Shown one piece after another: positions 59,067 to 64,000 of a stretch of 64,000 nucleotides of DNA (its first letter is position 1; the number at the start of each line of letters is the position of its first letter). Made by a program: the position numbers and the translations under genes. Origin of the DNA: Luzula sylvatica (Eukaryota > Streptophyta > Magnoliopsida > Poales > Juncaceae); the NCBI GenBank assembly GCA_946800325.1, contig OX326956.1, positions 21,426,356 through 21,490,355 of the forward strand. The letters run 5' to 3'. The notes beneath the pieces were generated by a model. The model worked only from the letters and a program-made list of their open reading frames with translations, was not told where the DNA came from and ran no database searches.

Positions 59067-62000
59067 ATGAAATATAAAAACATAAAAATAATAACCTGGA
59101 ATGTAAGAGGAATGAACGATAAAGAGAAGAGATTACTGATTAAAGAAAGCATTAAGGGTGAAGGGGCTGATGTAATTTGCCTGCAGGAAACAAAAATGGA
59201 GAATTACAATGATCAAATCCATAAACAAATTTTCAATGGTAATTATGAGTTTATTACATTGAATTCAAATGGGGCTTCAGGGGGTATAGTGCTTACTTGG
59301 AACGCAAATTATTTCTCTCTGGAAAATTCTTCTGAGGCAAATTATTCAGTGACAGTGAGACTTTTATGCAAGTGGGACAATTCCGTGATCGTCATCACAG
59401 GAGTTTATGGGCCACAATTAATCTCAGATAAGACTGAATTTGTAAATGAACTCTCCCAGATTCACATACCCCATTTGCAACCATGGTTAATTCTTGGAGA
59501 TTTTAACATGGTACTTAAGAGGGAAGAGAGATCAGGAAATGTAGATAGGGGAGATATAGTAATATTCAATCAATTCGTTAATGATCATGGCCTCATTGAT
59601 CTTCCACTCCAAGGAAGATCTTTTACTTGGGGAAATGCCATATCAAGGGCAAGATTGGATAGAATTTTGATCAACTTATCCTGGACAATTAAATTCCCCA
59701 ATGCATCTCAAGCCACTTTAACTAATACGTGCTCTGACCACTGTCCAGTAATCTATAAGGCAACTACAAACTTTCCAACGTTCGAGGGCTTTAGAATAGA
59801 GAATCATTGGTTGAAAAATAAGGAAGCAAATGAAATAATAAACAATCATCTCAGTGAAAGTAAAGCCACAAATATAAAAGAGTTGCAAAAAAAGTTTGAA
59901 AAGCTGGCTCAAAAACTCCAAAATTGGGAGAAAAATAGAAGAAAAAACACAAAAAAAAGCTTTGAAAATTGCAAAACAATTCTAAACTGGATTGAAATAA
60001 AGCAAGAGAATAATTCTTTGTCTGAAGCAGAATTATGGTTAAAAACAGTTATAAAACAAAGATTTTCAGAATTATCCAAGGAGAAAGAGTTGTTTTGGAG
60101 GCAAAGAGCTAAAAAACAGTGGGCAAAAGAAGGGGATGCCAATACAGCCTATTTTCATAAACATGCCTCAATGAATAAGAATAAGCTTATGATATCAGTG
60201 GTTAGAGACCCAGTAAGAAACACTGAGGTTACCTCCCACTCTGAAAAAGCAAATACTCTCTTTTGTTTCTACAGAGACTTAATTGGTAAAGAGCCCGAAA
60301 GGGAGAATCATCATACTCAAATGGATCTCTCCAGTCTATATAGGGGGGAAGAGATAGACTTAAAACATTTAGAGGAAGAGATCCAAATGAAAGAATTAGA
60401 TGAAGTGGTAAAGAGATGGAAAAAGAACAAGTCACCAGGACCGGATGGGTACAATGGAGAATTTTATAAACAATTTTGGGACCATTTAAAGGAGGAGATT
60501 TATTCCATTATCAATCAGCAAAGAGAACCTGACCTGGGGGCATTTGCGTCCTCATATATTACCCTCATACCCAAAAAAGAAGATGCTATTCTTGCCAAAG
60601 ACTTTAGACCAATTTCCCTCATTTTTAGTATTCAAAAATTGGTTTCAAAAACTTTGGCAAATAGAATGAAACTTGTGATAAACAAACTCATCCTACCACA
60701 CCAACTAGGCTTTCTAGAGACAAGAGAGATATCAGAGTGTTTTATATATGCAAGGGAAATGTTGCATACTGCAAATTACCAAAATAAACCTCTTCTTTTG
60801 TTCAAAGCAGATTTGCACAAAGCCTTTGATACAATTTCTTGGAGTTTCATCATGAAAGTGTTAGAAGCAAGAGGATTCCCACAGAGATGGAGAAAGTGGA
60901 TGAGATATTATATCTTAGGGGGGTCCACAAAGATACTATTAAATGGCATGCCAGGAAAAACCATTCATATGAAAAGAGGAGTGAGACAAGGAGATCCATT
61001 GTCTCCACACCTCTTTATCTTGGCTGTGGATGCTCTAGGGAGAATGATGGAAAAATTGGGGAGTGTTAATTTCATAGAAAGACCCATTGATAATTCATAT
61101 CTGGCCCTGTTTTACGCAGATGATTCGCTATATTTTATCAAACCTGAATTGACCCAGGTAAAAAGACTGATTTTTATTTTGAATGTTTTCTCAGAAAATT
61201 CAGGTCTAAAAATCAATTTTGAGAAATCAGAATTGGTGATCTTACCCTCCACCACATTAGGAGCTCAGGATTTAGCCAGAGAAATGGGGTGCCCTTTGGT
61301 TAATTTACCGATTAGGTATTTGGGATATCCATTGCATTTTAAAAAGCCAAGGAGGGAAGATTACAAGGGCCTAATTGAAAAATTCCAACAAAAGCTTCAA
61401 GGTTGGCAAGGAGCCTTGTTGAGTATAGGAGGAAGGGTGGTATTAATCAATTCAGTGTTATCGGCTTTACCAGTGTACTTCTTTGGGGTGTTTAAATTTC
61501 CAAAATGGGCCTTATTAGAAATGGAGAGGATCAGAAAGAGATTTTTATGGAGGGGACTTAAAGATACAGGATATCATCTTGTTGCATGGGAAAATGTATG
61601 TAGACCTAAGGATATGGGTGGTATGGGGGTCATTGATCTGGAATTATTTAATCAATCCATGCAACTGAAGTGGATGTGGAGATATTATAATAATCGAAAA
61701 AGTTTAAATTGGCAAGAAAGAGTTGCCAAAATAGTATATGGAGAAGATGAGAAAAATAAAAGTACTTCGATGTCATATTTCTGGAAGGGAGTATTGGATC
61801 ACACTCAATTCTTTAACCATAGTACAAGTTTTGAATTAGGGGATGGTAAAACTGTAAACTTCTGGCATAATGACTGGGGCCATGGCAGGCTCAGTCAAAT
61901 ATTACCTCATCTATACAGTTTTACTGAAAAAAAGAATATCAGTGTTAAAACCCTATTGGAAACCCAGAGAATTAGGGATCTATTCAAGCATAATCTCAGT

Positions 62001-62645
62001 AACAAAGCACAAGAAGAGTTTGAATCACTAAAAGAGATGATTTCTCAGATAAAGCTCATGCAAAAGGAAGATAAGATCTTATGGAAATGGGATAAAAAAG
62101 GGGAATTCTCGATCAGTAATGCATATAGAGTAATGGCAGAAGGTGTATTTACTCATAATAATCTCAGCCTTATCTGGCAATATAAATTGTTGCCAATAAG
62201 AATTAAGATCTATTTCTGGATATTAAAGCAAAACAAAGTCCTCACACAGGACAATCTTAGAAAAAAAGGGATGATCTTGATAAATAGGTGTACCTTGTGC
62301 AAGAGAGATGCAGAATCGGTACATCATTTATTAAACTCTTGTGACTTTGTTCAGAGACATTGGGATTTATACAGAGGAGAGCTCGACCATCTCTTCCAGA
62401 GGACAGATTCTTTGAATCTCATGATCCAGTCCCTATTCGACGATAACACGAGGAAAAAGGCGAAATCGGCAGCAGCGTTACTCTTCTTTGTAATTTGGAG
62501 GGAACGTTGTAGAAGGGTATTTTCGGAGAGTGAAAAGCAAGGAAGCGATCTAATCGATGAAGCTCTTATTGAATGGAAAATGGTACGAGAAGAGCAAGAG
62601 AGAGAAAGGGGTGAAGAGCTAACCCTAGATCTCGTGGATGTGTGA
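59067..62645 (+). CDS. LINE-2 ORF2, endonuclease / reverse transcriptase
   Basis: 1192 codons. The endonuclease at the N-terminus has TWNVRGMND (about 10-18), QETKME (about 41), GDFN (about 143) and SDHCP (about 225). The reverse transcriptase has FRPISLIFSIQKLVSKTLANR, ADLHKAFDTISW, RRGVRQGDPLSPH and catalytic YADD near 682-685. The post-RT region reads WRGLKDTGYHLVAWENVCRPKDMGG. A zf-RVT motif (CTLCKRDAESVHHLLNSC) is near 1074-1091. It ends shortly after the IWRERCRR..F motif, without the acidic tail of element 1. Everything needed for target-primed reverse transcription is present. Confidence 0.95.
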   Translation: MKYKNIKIITWNVRGMNDKEKRLLIKESIKGEGADVICLQETKMENYNDQIHKQIFNGNYEFITLNSNGASGGIVLTWNANYFSLENSSEANYSVTVRLLCKWDNSVIVITGVYGPQLISDKTEFVNELSQIHIPHLQPWLILGDFNMVLKREERSGNVDRGDIVIFNQFVNDHGLIDLPLQGRSFTWGNAISRARLDRILINLSWTIKFPNASQATLTNTCSDHCPVIYKATTNFPTFEGFRIENHWLKNKEANEIINNHLSESKATNIKELQKKFEKLAQKLQNWEKNRRKNTKKSFENCKTILNWIEIKQENNSLSEAELWLKTVIKQRFSELSKEKELFWRQRAKKQWAKEGDANTAYFHKHASMNKNKLMISVVRDPVRNTEVTSHSEKANTLFCFYRDLIGKEPERENHHTQMDLSSLYRGEEIDLKHLEEEIQMKELDEVVKRWKKNKSPGPDGYNGEFYKQFWDHLKEEIYSIINQQREPDLGAFASSYITLIPKKEDAILAKDFRPISLIFSIQKLVSKTLANRMKLVINKLILPHQLGFLETREISECFIYAREMLHTANYQNKPLLLFKADLHKAFDTISWSFIMKVLEARGFPQRWRKWMRYYILGGSTKILLNGMPGKTIHMKRGVRQGDPLSPHLFILAVDALGRMMEKLGSVNFIERPIDNSYLALFYADDSLYFIKPELTQVKRLIFILNVFSENSGLKINFEKSELVILPSTTLGAQDLAREMGCPLVNLPIRYLGYPLHFKKPRREDYKGLIEKFQQKLQGWQGALLSIGGRVVLINSVLSALPVYFFGVFKFPKWALLEMERIRKRFLWRGLKDTGYHLVAWENVCRPKDMGGMGVIDLELFNQSMQLKWMWRYYNNRKSLNWQERVAKIVYGEDEKNKSTSMSYFWKGVLDHTQFFNHSTSFELGDGKTVNFWHNDWGHGRLSQILPHLYSFTEKKNISVKTLLETQRIRDLFKHNLSNKAQEEFESLKEMISQIKLMQKEDKILWKWDKKGEFSISNAYRVMAEGVFTHNNLSLIWQYKLLPIRIKIYFWILKQNKVLTQDNLRKKGMILINRCTLCKRDAESVHHLLNSCDFVQRHWDLYRGELDHLFQRTDSLNLMIQSLFDDNTRKKAKSAAALLFFVIWRERCRRVFSESEKQGSDLIDEALIEWKMVREEQERERGEELTLDLVDV

Positions 62646-63046
62646 GAAGGACAGAAGACAACAGACTTATGTTTGTATGTCTTTGGTCGTGTGGGCTGAG
62701 ATGTAAAAAGCCCGTGTAAAAAATTCAGAATTTATTCTTCTTTTTACTTGTTTTGATTACATGTAAAAAATACTCTAGCTTTTTATTAATTTATACTTTG
62801 GAAGGAGGATATTAAAGCCTTCTCCAAATTTATTCAAAAAAAAAAAAAAAAAATTACTAACCATAAAGCATAATAAAACTTTAACAACCCGAATACTACT
62901 TAAATTAGATTTAGAAAGATTAACGAAAAAGAAATGAAGTGAAATAGCACAATCTAAATGTGTACTCGGGAGGATATATAATAAGAAATTGATACAATTA
63001 TAAGAGGGACCAAGTAATAAACTAACCTTTAATAAAGGCATCTTCT

Positions 63047-63560
63047 CTGATATTGAAACTACTTCAATGCCATTGAAGCCAAAATAATATACTGCTGCAA
63101 TCTATCATGAAAAAGTACGACTAATTAGACAAAAAGGAGAGGTTGTAGATAGTTAATCAAAACTGAAATCATATTTTTTGAAATTGAATCTACTTTTTCA
63201 GTTCCGATGAAATAGATGTGTGAAAAGGTATTCACGCGATTATATGTAAAGAACCCACCAATTTTTTTTTTTTTAATTCAAATGTAAAAGTTTTAATTTA
63301 GATAATACTTGTGAAAGCCAAAATAAATAATTATTATAATTACATACCAGGTAATTATTTTTCCATCTCCAAGCATTGCAGCCTTGCGAAACAATGCTTC
63401 CAAACCCTAAAACCCAATATAAAACCAATTTGAGTTTTTACAAGAACATATTCGATACTTTTTTGTTTTTGAAAGGGTATATATGTAAAAAAAAACTTTG
63501 ATATCGACCCCACCAGCGAGATTACGCAGCTCTTCAGCGCACAGTTATACTCAACCTCAA
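63047..63560 (-). pseudogene. Exon-like fragments of an unidentified gene
   Basis: On the minus strand three splice-bounded pieces can be read: about 63560-63497 (AEELRNLAGGVDIK in one frame), 63411-63349 (GLEALFRKAAMLGDGKIIT) and about 63101-63047 (IAAVYYFGFNGIEVVSISEKMP). Acceptors (tttatctttgtag, gggttttag, catgatag) and one GTATG donor are plausible. I do not recognise the protein. It may be the start of a gene running leftwards whose later exons were lost or duplicated around LINE-2. Confidence 0.3.
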
Positions 63561-64000
63561 TCCCTCCTACAAAGATAAATCAGTTAAATATACATTCTTA
63601 TATTCTGATCCAAGTATTTTTTACCTGTGAGCTGAAAATCAACATCAAGTAAAATTTTGCTGAGATTCCAATTGAGCTGAAAATCAACATCAAATCGATC
63701 AACAAAGAATCTCACCACCAACAAACCGAGCATAATTTCTAATCTTACAAAAATCAACATCAAACGAAAACTATGACAAATTATCACCTGATCGATCTGA
63801 TTTACATGCGTCAATCTTATAAATTTCAAAGCTCGCAAATTTCGATTGTTAAGCCCTAGCTCGAGTCGTAAGCTTCATCTCTCCTAAAGGATAGTCTTCA
63901 CTTTCCCTTCCTCTTCCCAGCCCCTTCACTTTCTCCTACCGGATCCAGCCATCCAAAAGCCTAGAATGAGAGTATAGCAAACGAGCGACAAAGAAGAGGA
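63561..64000. other. Window end, possible leader of the unidentified gene
   Basis: 'gagctgaaaatcaacatcaa' is repeated at about 63631 and 63675. 63870-64000 is richer in C/T and may be a promoter or leader for the minus-strand fragments, but no start codon can be assigned. Confidence 0.3.

Larger units (their letters stand above)
57591..62851 (+). mobile_element. Full-length L1-type LINE (element 2), apparently intact
   Basis: 5.26 kb with a 163-base 5' UTR, ORF1 (57754-59034), ORF2 (59067-62645), a 206-base 3' UTR with an A-tail, and a perfect 19-bp target duplication AATTACTAACCATAAAGCA (57572-57590, 62852-62870). No inactivating change is seen in either ORF. The perfect duplication indicates a recent insertion. 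It is a different subfamily from element 1: shorter ORFs, less extreme AT bias, unrelated UTRs. Confidence 0.95.

Overview
This is nuclear DNA from a flowering plant. It is strongly AT-rich, has long intergenic stretches, and its protein-coding genes are split by many short GT-AG introns. The gene families (an intron-rich CIPK kinase, a BODYGUARD-type cuticle hydrolase, an LDL3-type histone demethylase) and the plant L1-type LINEs point to a eudicot. I cannot name the species from the sequence.

Four host genes can be supported, all on the minus strand. They are a 14-exon CBL-interacting protein kinase (6081-8539, 443 aa), a small two-helix membrane protein (22455-22799), a four-exon BODYGUARD-like alpha/beta hydrolase (43227-45876, 482 aa), and an eight-exon LSD1-LIKE 3 homologue with SWIRM, amine oxidase and a C-terminal SRI-like region (48431-53383, 1450 aa). 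The exon sums of the three spliced genes close in frame. A fifth locus (about 30.2-38.95 kb) is a disrupted or chimeric gene with a promoter carrying three E2F-type sites. Its promoter is separated from its exons by a 7.2 kb LINE, and its last exons encode a piece of a BAR-domain protein. Exon-like pieces of a further unidentified gene lie at 63.0-63.6 kb.

The rest is dominated by mobile DNA. There are two apparently intact LINEs with both ORFs open and perfect target-site duplications (31505-38665 and 57591-62851), and an old LINE remnant at 13.3-14.2 kb. At least twelve short terminal-inverted-repeat elements occur, most flanked by 9-bp target duplications as expected for Mutator-like elements. 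They fall into several TIR families, and none encodes a transposase. There is also one 205-bp hAT-type element with an 8-bp duplication, three Helitron 3' ends and four tRNA-derived SINE-like copies. Local duplications are frequent: an inverted duplication of 3.66-7.02 kb at 14.9-17.1 kb that carries a broken CIPK copy; a direct duplication of 12.7-13.3 kb at 17.9-18.6 kb; repeated blocks shared by 25-28.5 kb and 39.5-41.6 kb; and a hierarchical GATACG-type tandem array at 20.5-21.3 kb.

The genes show no common pathway. The unusual content of the window is the dense, nested transposon landscape, with many element boundaries readable to the base, and what it has done to nearby promoters and introns.
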